NCBI GenBank assembly: GCA_934132775.1
Contig: CAKPAA010000004.1
Span: 1-64,000, forward strand
Length of the DNA: 64,000 nucleotides
Reading direction: 5' to 3'
DNA from: an uncultured Clostridia bacterium
GTDB taxonomy: Bacteria > Bacillota > Clostridia > TANB77 > UBA1234
Shown here: piece after piece, positions 56,031-64,000 of the stretch
How positions within the stretch are numbered: the stretch's first letter is position 1
Layout: every line of letters begins with the position of its first letter
Notes under the pieces: generated by a model
Told to the model about the DNA's origin: nothing
What the model saw: only the letters and a program-made list of their open reading frames with translations
Database searches by the model: none
Program-made: the position numbers and the translations under genes

Positions 56031-56249
56031 CTATTTCAACCTTTCTACTAAATCATACATTGCCTCTACTGAATTGAAGTTCTCTGGAACAATATCTTCA
56101 ACATTTATTTCCACATCAAATTCACTAATTAGTTCACTAACTAATGTAACGATATCAAATGAATCTAAAACACCATCATCAACCAAAGATGTACACTCCA
56201 AATCAACATCCGGTCTTATTTCCTTTAAAATTCTTTTAATTTCTTCCAT
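56031..56249 (-). CDS. Acyl/aminoacyl carrier protein (DltC-like)
   Basis: 72 residues. The phosphopantetheine attachment Ser is in DDGVLDSFDIVTLVSELI. Acidic helices follow. It is the right size for DltC-type carriers and sits between the membrane protein and the MBOAT gene. GAGGA precedes the ATG. Confidence 0.87.
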   Translation of the reverse strand: MEEIKRILKEIRPDVDLECTSLVDDGVLDSFDIVTLVSELISEFDVEINVEDIVPENFNSVEAMYDLVERLK

Positions 56250-56267
56250 AATAAATCCTCCTCAAAA

Positions 56268-57746
56268 TTATTTTTCTAGTATACTACAATTAAAATTTTT
56301 GTCTATATAAATATGCACATATGGCTCTGCTGGTGGAACAGTAAGCGAAATATTTCCAACACCAACACTATTTTTAGCTACTTGAAGTTTTCCTTTCACT
56401 GCCCAACTATAACCAATTTCAAGCATATTTCCATAGTGACTTGAAGTTGTAATGTAACTATTTAAAAGTTCCTCATCAAAAGTTATGTACATATTTTCAT
56501 TGTATGAAAGATTGTTTTCGCTTAAAGTTTTCATTAAGTTATTGATAACTTTCGTGTCAAATTCATAAACAACTTTATAATTATTTATTTCTGAAATAGT
56601 AGCAACCACTGAAAACGTGATAATCAATGTACAAAGCAAAGTACTAACATATTTTTTTATTTTATCATTTCTAATTAAAGTAATCAAACTTGATATCACA
56701 GCATCACACATCATAGCAACGCCAATATACGGAATATAAAAATTTCTAGTGGCTATAAGTGGATTTTGTATTATAAAAAATGGTGCAAATGGAATTATAA
56801 AAATAACTACTCCAAGCACGAACTCAACTAAATTTTCTTTTATCTTTTTATCCTCATACTTTTCTTTTAAAGATAAAAATAAAAAGAAAAATATCGATGC
56901 AAATATAGCAACAGAAATCCACCATCTTTCTAGTAAATAATGCATTTCTGCTTTTATTCCATTCAAAATTAAACTTCCTTGTTCATTAAAAAACAATACA
57001 AAAATTTGATTAAAACATTCACTAATTCTGTCTAATATGCTATTTTCTGCCACAACAGCTCTCGTTGCAGAATTTCCAGCAAGCATAAAATACACATAAT
57101 ATGCCCCAATAGTAAATAAAGAGACAAAAGGAATATATATGTGTTTATACTTTTTAAGCCTTATAAGAACAAATAATGTAAGTGCAAAATTAAATACAAT
57201 TGTTTGTTCATAATACCCATTAGCTATAATGTTTAATAAAATTGCAATAATTAAGAAAAATACTTTTTTATGCTTATTTTTCTCGTCAGTTAGCACCCTA
57301 ATTAGCACAAGATTCGATAGCACACAAAAAAACATACTCACAACAATTCTCGAAGATGCTGAAACCCAATATATTGCCTCTGTTAAAAATGGTGCAAATC
57401 CAAAAAGTGCAAACCAAATCCAACTAACATTTATATTTATCTTTTCAAATATTTCTTTTAAAAAGCAAGTCGTCATCCAATGTAGCACAACCATTAAAAC
57501 AACTGCCAAATACATATTATGCCACAAATATGACAAAACATAAGAATCTGTAAAAAGTGCAAGAGGTCTAACTGTATAGTTTTTATAATGTGTTATAACA
57601 TTTGTCCACGTATCATCATTTCTTAAATTGTAAACGCCATACTGATTATTGTCATCTAATATTGGGAAATACTTAAATCCCCAAAAACTAAACGTGCACA
57701 ACATCACTAAAAGCAATGATAAATATTTTTTTGCTTTTTGATTCAC
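56268..57746 (-). CDS. Polytopic membrane protein (GT-C-like), unknown
   Basis: About 492 residues with eleven or so hydrophobic segments and an early periplasmic loop with NLRNDDTWTNVITHYKNYTV, reminiscent of GT-C glycosyltransferases (Asp-containing first loop, then a C-terminal extracytoplasmic part). It probably handles a lipid-linked sugar for the same surface polymer. A GTG start at 57746 has AAAGGAG 8 bases upstream; a longer TTG form at 57773 would overlap the GNAT gene. Confidence 0.65.
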   Translation of the reverse strand: MNQKAKKYLSLLLVMLCTFSFWGFKYFPILDDNNQYGVYNLRNDDTWTNVITHYKNYTVRPLALFTDSYVLSYLWHNMYLAVVLMVVLHWMTTCFLKEIFEKININVSWIWFALFGFAPFLTEAIYWVSASSRIVVSMFFCVLSNLVLIRVLTDEKNKHKKVFFLIIAILLNIIANGYYEQTIVFNFALTLFVLIRLKKYKHIYIPFVSLFTIGAYYVYFMLAGNSATRAVVAENSILDRISECFNQIFVLFFNEQGSLILNGIKAEMHYLLERWWISVAIFASIFFFLFLSLKEKYEDKKIKENLVEFVLGVVIFIIPFAPFFIIQNPLIATRNFYIPYIGVAMMCDAVISSLITLIRNDKIKKYVSTLLCTLIITFSVVATISEINNYKVVYEFDTKVINNLMKTLSENNLSYNENMYITFDEELLNSYITTSSHYGNMLEIGYSWAVKGKLQVAKNSVGVGNISLTVPPAEPYVHIYIDKNFNCSILEK

Positions 57747-57769
57747 AACCAAAACTCCTTTTAATCTTC

Positions 57770-58573
57770 TCAAATTTCAAAATTAGCAAGCACAGTACTA
57801 GTCCAATCATCTTCCTTGTAATTATACTTTTTATATACTCTTTTCGCATTACTATTTTCCGCCGCGCACCACACATAAGATTTATTCTGTGCGAAATTCT
57901 TGTGATAATAAGAAATCAAATGTCCAGCAATACCGATATTTCTAAATTTTTCATTAACAGCCAAATGCCTTATTTCTGAATAGCCTCGTTTAATATCAAA
58001 ATGAAGCATTCCAACCAGTTCTTTATCAATAAAAGCACCAATAACAAATTGATTTTTCACTATTTCTTTTAGCTCATCTTCACTAGGCAAGCAACCGGTA
58101 TACTTATTAAAATTATCTTTTAGTATACGTTCAACGCCATCTAAATCTTCAATTACACATAGCAATATTTTAGTATCGCCGCATAAGCTTTCTGATGTTA
58201 ATATATTCTTACTGTTCTCATTAACTAATCTAATTCTATTTAAAACAATATTAAATCCATTATTCTTCCAATAATTTAAGACATCGCCATATGCTACATC
58301 ATTAGGTCTTTTTACAATTTCAATTATTGTTTTTTCAGGTAGTTTAACGTTCAATTTGCTGTTCAAACTTAAAAGCTCATATGTTAACTTACTAAAACTC
58401 TCCTTGGCATTAAGAAAAATAATTCCATCATCCCACTCATAGAACTGCAAAGCCTTAGACTTAATAGCGTTCTTATATTGAGCCTCACTTAAAAAATTAT
58501 TAGTCATAAGTCCCTTTTTAAAATACTTCATCAAAAGAGGCGAAATTTCTTTATAATTTTCAACAAGTTTCAT
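57770..58573 (-). CDS. GNAT acetyltransferase of the acylation operon
   Basis: 267 residues. The C-terminal GNAT fold has IRHLAVNEKFRNIGIAGHLI (acetyl-CoA loop R/QxxGxA variant) and YVWCAAENSNAKRVYKKYNY. The N-terminal half is a second, degenerate GNAT-like region. It sits between the adenylating enzyme and the membrane protein, so it may acylate the carrier-bound aminoacyl group or a precursor. Confidence 0.8.
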   Translation of the reverse strand: MKLVENYKEISPLLMKYFKKGLMTNNFLSEAQYKNAIKSKALQFYEWDDGIIFLNAKESFSKLTYELLSLNSKLNVKLPEKTIIEIVKRPNDVAYGDVLNYWKNNGFNIVLNRIRLVNENSKNILTSESLCGDTKILLCVIEDLDGVERILKDNFNKYTGCLPSEDELKEIVKNQFVIGAFIDKELVGMLHFDIKRGYSEIRHLAVNEKFRNIGIAGHLISYYHKNFAQNKSYVWCAAENSNAKRVYKKYNYKEDDWTSTVLANFEI

Positions 58574-58587
58574 ACAATTATCACACC

Positions 58588-60093
58588 TTAAATATATTCA
58601 TTTCTAATTTTTACTCTGTCAACTTTTCCATTAGCATTGTAAGGCATCTGCGTAAGTTTAACAAACTTATTCGGAAACATATATTTAGGAATTATTCCCT
58701 TAATATGATTTACAAGTTCCTCGTCTGTTGCAGTTCCCTCATAAACACAAACAATTTTATCTTCTTCATTTTTATAAAGACAAACTGCTGTTGAAATCTT
58801 ATCAAAACTATTCACAGCACGTTCGATTTCGCCAAGTTCAATTCTATAACCCATATGTTTAATTTGTCCATCTTTTCTAGCCTCAAAATAAATTAAACCA
58901 TCTTCACGTTTTCTGCCCAAATCTCCCGTTCTATAAATAATATCAGGATAATATTTGTTTAACGGATTTTGCACAAACACCTTTTTCGTTTTTTCATCAT
59001 CATTATAATATCCATTAGCAAGACCTGTTCCGCGCACACATATTTCACCAACTTCGCCATCCGGAACAAGTTTCAAGTCCTCATCTAAAAGCAATACTTC
59101 TTTATTTTCACAAGCTTTGCCAATTGGAATAGCTTCATAGTCCTCAAACTCTCTATCAATCTTGTAATAAGTACAATCCACTGTAACCTCAGTTGGTCCA
59201 TACAAATTTATGTACTGAACTTCTGGCAGAGCTTTTCTCCAAATATTAAGTTTACTTGCAAGAAGTGCCTCACCACCTAAAATAACCTTTTTCAAATATT
59301 GGGGTACACTCTTAGAAAACACATTAGAATTAGCAACTAAATTAAATGCAGAAGTTGCCCATATTAAGGTGGTTACCTTATTTTCATTCAAAAAATTTAC
59401 AAGTAGCATTGGAAACATCAAATTCTTTTTAGGTAATATATAAGTCGTGGCAGCACATTTCAAAGTCACATAAATATCTTTAACTGACAAATCAAAATAA
59501 AACGGCGCTTGGTTTGCCATAACATCATCACAAGAAAGCTCACATTTTTCAGTAATCCAATCTGCAAAATCAATAACATTTTTATGTGCAATAACAATTC
59601 CCTTAGGAACACCTGTAGAACCAGACGTAAAAATAATATAAACAGGATCAATATTAAGCACTTTGCTCCTATTGTTAGCAAGAACTATTTCATCAATTTC
59701 GCTATCAAGCAATTTATCAAACTCAACAGTTCTAAACTTTTCTATCCCATCAATCAAAGCCTCATCAGATTTATCATATATTATAAGCGATGGTTCTAAG
59801 CTCTCAATAACAGTTTCCATACGCTTTTTAGGCATTTTATTATCAATTGGCACATAATAATTACCACTATAAAGTATACCCAAAAAGCCTATTAAACTAT
59901 TAACATTCCTATCAACTAAAATAGCAATAGGCGAATTATTTTTATCAATAATTTCAGAAATTTTGGTTCCTAACTTTTTAGCTCTATCTTCTAACTCAGC
60001 AAAAGTAACTTTCGTATTTTCATCAACAAAAGCCAATTTGTCAGGAAACCTTTCTGCCGAACTTTCTAAATATTCCAATACATTCTTTTGCAT
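58588..60093 (-). CDS. DltA-like amino-acid adenylating ligase
   Basis: A 501-residue ANL-family enzyme: YIIFTSGSTGVPKGIVIAH (A3), NLYGPTEVTVDCTYY (A5), YRTGDLGRKREDGLIYF (A7), GHRIELGEIE-like GYRIELGEIERAV (A8), NANGKVDR (A10). It loads the DltC-like carrier with an activated amino acid. D-Ala is the usual substrate but cannot be proven here. First gene of the operon, with GAGGAG before the ATG. Confidence 0.9.
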   Translation of the reverse strand: MQKNVLEYLESSAERFPDKLAFVDENTKVTFAELEDRAKKLGTKISEIIDKNNSPIAILVDRNVNSLIGFLGILYSGNYYVPIDNKMPKKRMETVIESLEPSLIIYDKSDEALIDGIEKFRTVEFDKLLDSEIDEIVLANNRSKVLNIDPVYIIFTSGSTGVPKGIVIAHKNVIDFADWITEKCELSCDDVMANQAPFYFDLSVKDIYVTLKCAATTYILPKKNLMFPMLLVNFLNENKVTTLIWATSAFNLVANSNVFSKSVPQYLKKVILGGEALLASKLNIWRKALPEVQYINLYGPTEVTVDCTYYKIDREFEDYEAIPIGKACENKEVLLLDEDLKLVPDGEVGEICVRGTGLANGYYNDDEKTKKVFVQNPLNKYYPDIIYRTGDLGRKREDGLIYFEARKDGQIKHMGYRIELGEIERAVNSFDKISTAVCLYKNEEDKIVCVYEGTATDEELVNHIKGIIPKYMFPNKFVKLTQMPYNANGKVDRVKIRNEYI

Positions 60094-60493
60094 AATTCAC
60101 TCCTCATACACTCAAACATTTAAATAGCACCACTGCTATATCATTAAGCAAAATTTAACTTCTAACAATTCACGTCATCAGCCCAGTGTGTAACTCTTAA
60201 ACTTCTTCCAAAAATCATAAACTAATTATATAGTTTTTCATTTATATTTTCAACAATTTCACATATATTCCAAAACTCATTTAATTCAACTTCACACACT
60301 AAATCTAAAATATGTCACAAATAATTTTACTTTCCTCTAAAATATGTTTTTATTCTCATAATCTCATAATCAATAATTTCGTGACCTCAAAAATAAGCCT
60401 AATTGCTGTTCTAATATACATGCCACAAAATCAAACACATATATACTTTCCAGCAATTAGGCTTTGCTTTACAAATTAAAACTTTTAAATAAA
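60094..60493. other. Intergenic region upstream of the dlt-like operon
   Basis: It contains the terminator of the lipoprotein gene (60395-60464) and presumably the operon promoter, which I could not place with confidence. Confidence 0.5.
60395..60464 (-). terminator. Long-loop inverted repeat, terminator of the lipoprotein gene
   Basis: A 14-base perfect stem AAGCCTAATTGCTG / CAGCAATTAGGCTT with a 42-base loop and a T-rich tail on the minus strand. Confidence 0.6.
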
Positions 60494-61597
60494 TTATTGA
60501 TAATTCTTAATATTTGTAATCTTTGCACCGAAATAAGGCACATCTTTACTTTCTTCTTTCAAAAACATTGCAAATGTATTATCTAAATAAAAATACCTAC
60601 GCTCTGGTGTATCGACAGGAGCCATACTTGTTACATTCATTGCCATTCCAGCTTCACTCTTTATTTTCCCACCTTTTTCATCTAGCTCAAACTTTATTGT
60701 TTGAAGTGCTTTTTCAATTTCAGCATTTTCACCATCAACAGTCAAGAATGGCTGATTTTCAAGCTCAGTATATTCTCTTTTTTCATCAAAAGATATATAA
60801 GGTACTTTTAACTCATCATACTTAGTAAAAAATTTCTTACCATCGTATTTCTGTGCTTTTTCATTCATATTGGCATATATTTCCTCAAAAGTCTTTCCAA
60901 CAGGCGATTTACATAGTACAACTTCATCATTATTCTTAGTGTGTAAAACAACCGCAAAGTCATCTTTTGAATTATAATATAACACTTCTACTTGATCATA
61001 TACAGCGCTCTCAGTCGACTTATCAATTCCAAAATATTTAACATCATTATAAGTTTTACCAAATTTTCCATTATCTAACTTAGTAAATATTTTCGGAAAT
61101 TCAAACTCCCTTTTAAGCATCGTATAAAAGAAATATCTTCTAAAATCTGTTGATATATTTTCATCATCGTCCCAAGAAAAACTATCTAATATATCACTTG
61201 TTTCATCAAATTTTTCTTTTATAGCTTTCTTTATTTCATCTCTTAAAGAAACTGTTGCAGAGCCATAAGTTTTGTAATAATACTCATCAGAAATCATATC
61301 CTCCGTGAAAGACTCTTTATTAAGATTATCCACAATTTCAGGTTGATTTGCAAAAACAACATCTTGCTTTACCACTTCATTTTTCATATCATTCCAAATA
61401 AGTTGAAACGTTGCACACCATATAGAATCATCTTCTAACTTGTCTTTAACAGTCGCAACTGTGGTTATTTTTCCATCTTTCATATTACTAACATCTCCCT
61501 GCTTTTCATCGCCTTTTTGATTCGGATTTTGGCTTCCAATTGAACAACCTGTAAGTAGCAAGGTTCCCATCAAAATAAGAGCTAAAAACTTACCCAT
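60494..61597 (-). CDS. Lipoprotein, unknown
   Basis: 367 residues with a lipoprotein signal peptide ending LLLTGCSIGSQ (lipobox LTGC). The mature part is acidic, with repeated Asp/Lys loops and a Trp-rich start (SIWCATFQLIWNDMKNEVVK) recalling clostridial DUF4300-like proteins; I cannot assign it firmly. AAAGGATG before the ATG. It would face the outside of the membrane. Confidence 0.65.
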   Translation of the reverse strand: MGKFLALILMGTLLLTGCSIGSQNPNQKGDEKQGDVSNMKDGKITTVATVKDKLEDDSIWCATFQLIWNDMKNEVVKQDVVFANQPEIVDNLNKESFTEDMISDEYYYKTYGSATVSLRDEIKKAIKEKFDETSDILDSFSWDDDENISTDFRRYFFYTMLKREFEFPKIFTKLDNGKFGKTYNDVKYFGIDKSTESAVYDQVEVLYYNSKDDFAVVLHTKNNDEVVLCKSPVGKTFEEIYANMNEKAQKYDGKKFFTKYDELKVPYISFDEKREYTELENQPFLTVDGENAEIEKALQTIKFELDEKGGKIKSEAGMAMNVTSMAPVDTPERRYFYLDNTFAMFLKEESKDVPYFGAKITNIKNYQ

Positions 61598-61649
61598 AAA
61601 ATCACATCCTTTAAATTATTCGACTAATTATTTTATATTTTTGTTCCAA

Positions 61650-62768
61650 TCATTTAAAAACTAAATAAACTTTCTTTTCATCATAATTCAATTCTACTTC
61701 TGCATTCAAAATATCCTCAAACAATTGCAAATTCCAAAGATATGGTAATTTATTCTTTTTCACTTCTTTAACATTTTTATCAAATAACATTTCAATTCCA
61801 TTATACGTTATAGAATAAATACTTCCATCCTTTGATTTAGTAATGCTATCAATTGTCGGAATCATTTCAGCCAATTCTTCAAAATAGACTTTATATGTCA
61901 TTTTTTCATAATCATAACTAGCAAAAACTTGAGTCTCAGCGCCATTAATATAAATCTTCACTTTAGCCGGTTTATACATTTTTTCAAACTCGCCATTTAG
62001 CATATATCTGTCCTTTAAGTTATTATCATGTAAATATTCTACATAGTCAAGCTTAGCTTTATAGATACAACTATCTACGTTATTTTTGTCACTTTCTCTT
62101 ATTGTACAAGTATAACTATTTATAAATAAACAGGTTTTCCATGTTCTCTCTTTTCCTTTTACTACTTTATTAAATTTCTTGCCTATATATTCATTAAGCC
62201 TAACTAAATCTTTAACAGCTTGGTCTATTTCATAATATTTTTCAATTTTCTCTCCAAATGTGAACTTAAAAAGTCCGGATTCATTAATTTCATAGTCACC
62301 ACTATAAACAAATCTCTCATTAGGTTTTTTCTCTATATATTCCAAAAACCAATTTTGAATTAAGTAATCGACGTAATCATTAGTGTTACTTCCGCCGGTC
62401 TTATACGTCGTAAAAACTATATTATTTTGATCCATCACCTTAAATTCACCATCTGAAGAATTACTGCTTGATGTTTTAGAAATAATCTTAAACTTTCCGT
62501 TGTATTCATTTCTAAGTTGTTTTATTACGTCATAAACAGCAAAGTTATTACCACTCAGCGAATCAATGGTTTCTTTTATTTTAGCAGTAGTAATAAAAAT
62601 TATAGCAAAAATTCCTAACAATAAAAATATTTTTACACACTTCTCTATAATGAGTTTCATTCTAAATATCTTTTCATACTTAGGATTATTTACTCTTTCA
62701 TTTTGTTTGTGCTTCATCTCTTTATAATATTTATAAACTTCATCAATATACTTATCCTGTTCTCTCAT
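61650..62768 (-). CDS. Single-pass membrane protein, unknown
   Basis: About 372 residues. A basic cytoplasmic start (DKYIDEVYKYYKEMKHKQNE), one membrane helix (IFLLLGIFAIIFITTAKI), then an external domain rich in Tyr and Lys. No family is recognised. GGTGAT precedes ATG 62768. Confidence 0.6.
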   Translation of the reverse strand: MREQDKYIDEVYKYYKEMKHKQNERVNNPKYEKIFRMKLIIEKCVKIFLLLGIFAIIFITTAKIKETIDSLSGNNFAVYDVIKQLRNEYNGKFKIISKTSSSNSSDGEFKVMDQNNIVFTTYKTGGSNTNDYVDYLIQNWFLEYIEKKPNERFVYSGDYEINESGLFKFTFGEKIEKYYEIDQAVKDLVRLNEYIGKKFNKVVKGKERTWKTCLFINSYTCTIRESDKNNVDSCIYKAKLDYVEYLHDNNLKDRYMLNGEFEKMYKPAKVKIYINGAETQVFASYDYEKMTYKVYFEELAEMIPTIDSITKSKDGSIYSITYNGIEMLFDKNVKEVKKNKLPYLWNLQLFEDILNAEVELNYDEKKVYLVFK

Positions 62769-62829
62769 ATACAATCACCATTACTATTGTACAGGATTTA
62801 AAGAACAATATAAATAGTTTTTTTATATT

Positions 62830-63258
62830 TTACAAATATTGTCTCAAATCATTCATAAAATTTTGTTCCAAAGTCACTATACTATTTGCAATATTCATAC
62901 TCTCTTTCGAAGCATTTGAATACTCATTCATATACATACTAATAGACTTAATTCCCATATTGCAGCCATCCATCATCGTACTTGCAATTTTCTCATCAGA
63001 ATCATTCATTGCCATCTTCAAATCAGTAGTCACTTTCAAATTAAACTTTGCAACCGGATGTGGTTCTTTAATACTTGCTCCAGACTCATTCAGACGCTTG
63101 CCAATTCTGTCCAAAATTTTAATATGCTCTTCCTCATAATTTTCAAGCATATTTTTAAGCCCTTTATTATATGCACTACCAATAACTCCTCTAATTCCAT
63201 CGATACCCATCTTAACTCCGGAATCACATTCTTTCAAAAGTTCAATATCATCAGTCAT
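62830..63258 (-). CDS. Helical protein (ferritin-like/DUF2383-like), unknown
   Basis: About 142 residues predicted as a four-helix bundle, with EEEHIKILDRIGKRLNESG and regular Met residues. It recalls ferritin-like DUF2383 proteins, but the metal ligands are not clearly conserved. ATG 63258 follows GAGGAG by 9 bases. Soluble. Confidence 0.55.
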   Translation of the reverse strand: MTDDIELLKECDSGVKMGIDGIRGVIGSAYNKGLKNMLENYEEEHIKILDRIGKRLNESGASIKEPHPVAKFNLKVTTDLKMAMNDSDEKIASTMMDGCNMGIKSISMYMNEYSNASKESMNIANSIVTLEQNFMNDLRQYL

Positions 63259-63426
63259 AAACACACACTCCTCAAAATTTTATTTTTTAAACAAATTTTA
63301 ATAATATTTCAAAACTATTCTTTGCATATTTACAAAAAGTATTCTAGTACTATAACTGTAAAATGTTGATATAAGTACATCTAAATATTTTTGTAAAAAT
63401 TTTGTCAAAAATATTTGAAAAAATGT

Positions 63427-63455
63427 TGACAGTTTTTCAAATTCGTAGTAATATA
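63427..63455 (+). promoter_or_regulatory. Promoter of the tRNA-Lys-Glu-Thr operon
   Basis: A perfect TTGACA, a 17-base spacer and TAATAT, 37 bases before tRNA-Lys. Confidence 0.88.
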
Positions 63456-63492
63456 TAGAAGCAGTCGTGATTACTGACTGTTACAGATGTAT

Positions 63493-63568
63493 GGGCCATT
63501 AGCTCAGTTGGCAGAGCACTTGACTTTTAATCAAGTTGTCCGCAGTTCGAATCTGCGATGGCTCACCA
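63493..63568 (+). tRNA. tRNA-Lys (anticodon TTT)
   Basis: Acceptor GGGCCAT/ATGGCTC, anticodon stem CTTGA/TCAAG around CTTTTAA, T-arm with TTCGAAT, encoded CCA. Confidence 0.96.
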
Positions 63569-63575
63569 TATATCC

Positions 63576-63650
63576 GGCCCGATGGTCAATCGGTTAAGAC
63601 ATCGCCCTTTCACGGCGGAGTGGGGAGTTCGACTCTCCCTCGGGTCACCA
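63576..63650 (+). tRNA. tRNA-Glu (anticodon TTC)
   Basis: Acceptor GGCCCGA/TCGGGTC, anticodon stem TCGCC/GGCGG around CTTTCAC, T-arm with TTCGACT, encoded CCA. Confidence 0.96.
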
Positions 63651-63652
63651 TT

Positions 63653-63728
<76 letters not shown>

Positions 63729-63730
63729 AA

Positions 63731-63761
63731 ATGACATTGCAAAATGCAGTGTCATTTTTTT
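63731..63761 (+). terminator. Terminator of the tRNA operon
   Basis: The stem ATGACA-TGC / GCA-TGTCAT is followed by seven T. The remaining 63762-64000 holds no gene; a TATAAT-like box near 63975 may begin a unit to the right. Confidence 0.85.
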
Positions 63762-64000
63762 GTGCTTTCCATCTCATTTATCAATAGTTGGAGTGTAGTT
63801 TAACTTGTCCAAACTAGACTATTGAATTAGTAAAAATAAGGCTAATCGCTCTTGCAAATCTCCTTTATCTATTTTTCGCAAAATATCAACAATGACGTTT
63901 AATTTTTACAGTGTTTTGAAAAAATTTTCACATCAAAAAATGTCATACTATTCCCTATAAATATATTATTGGATATAATAAAAAGTAGAAAATGGTCTAT

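Overview
The window comes from an AT-rich, Gram-positive type chromosome, most likely an uncultured low-GC member of the Clostridia. The evidence is the gene order ylxM-ffh-rpsP-khpA-rimM-trmD-rplS, the tsaE-tsaB-rimI block, clostridial-type FeoA/FeoB, a VanW/G5 protein, S-layer homology domains, a SpoVK/CbbX-like triple AAA+ protein, and strong AGGAGG-type ribosome binding sites with sigma-A promoters. Species cannot be named from the sequence alone.

Layout. 1-4300: two HEXXH metallopeptidase-like genes (one frameshifted), an alkyltransferase-like protein, an AAA ATPase and a NERD/topoisomerase zinc-ribbon remnant. 4377-5415: lipid kinase and PAP2 phosphatase. 5902-6747: secreted cell-wall hydrolase. 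6800-10680: the SRP/ribosome-maturation operon. 10973-13059: feoA-feoB. 13144-17249: tsaE-tsaB-rimI and a Lon-like protease. 17532-24133: a small unknown protein, VanW/G5 protein, starch-binding module, FabG-like reductase and a 927-residue helical-repeat protein with a kinase-like tail. 24530-25912: decayed relaxase region. 25993-31502: surface and membrane proteins with an SLH protein. 32093-38928: tRNA-Gln and tRNA-His, an amidase, the triple AAA+ protein and a glycosyltransferase. 38944-45200: tRNA-Gln(CUG), then a mobilizable element (serine recombinase, broken MobV relaxase, unknown cargo). 45281-45799: a GC-richer foreign gene. 46506-50583: U32 peptidase and a GC-richer glucan phosphorylase. 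50897-60093: a dlt-like surface acylation operon. 60494-63258: lipoprotein, membrane protein and helical protein. 63427-63761: tRNA-Lys-Glu-Thr operon.

The main discovery is a recurrent +1 frameshift at the codon CGG. Six genes (MGMT-like, NERD/zinc-ribbon, FeoB, FeoA, RimI and a small membrane protein) are each interrupted exactly where the zero-frame codon is CGG. Skipping the C and reading the next triplet as GGN (Gly) restores a well-formed protein, often at a conserved glycine. In a hand scan of the other native genes I found well over a hundred out-of-frame CGG trinucleotides and no in-frame CGG codon. The only in-frame CGG codons read as Arg are in two GC-richer, probably foreign genes (45281-45799 and 48925-50583). 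The simplest model is that CGG is unassigned or very slowly decoded in this lineage, and that ribosomes shift +1 there, perhaps by out-of-frame tRNA-Gly binding or four-base CGGN decoding. Because feoA, feoB and rimI are conserved housekeeping genes, this could be a genome-wide recoding system. A systematic assembly artefact is the main alternative. Other frameshifts here (1757-2481, 24618-25912, 41940-43314) are of the opposite type (one base missing), lack CGG, and look like ordinary decay or homopolymer slippage.
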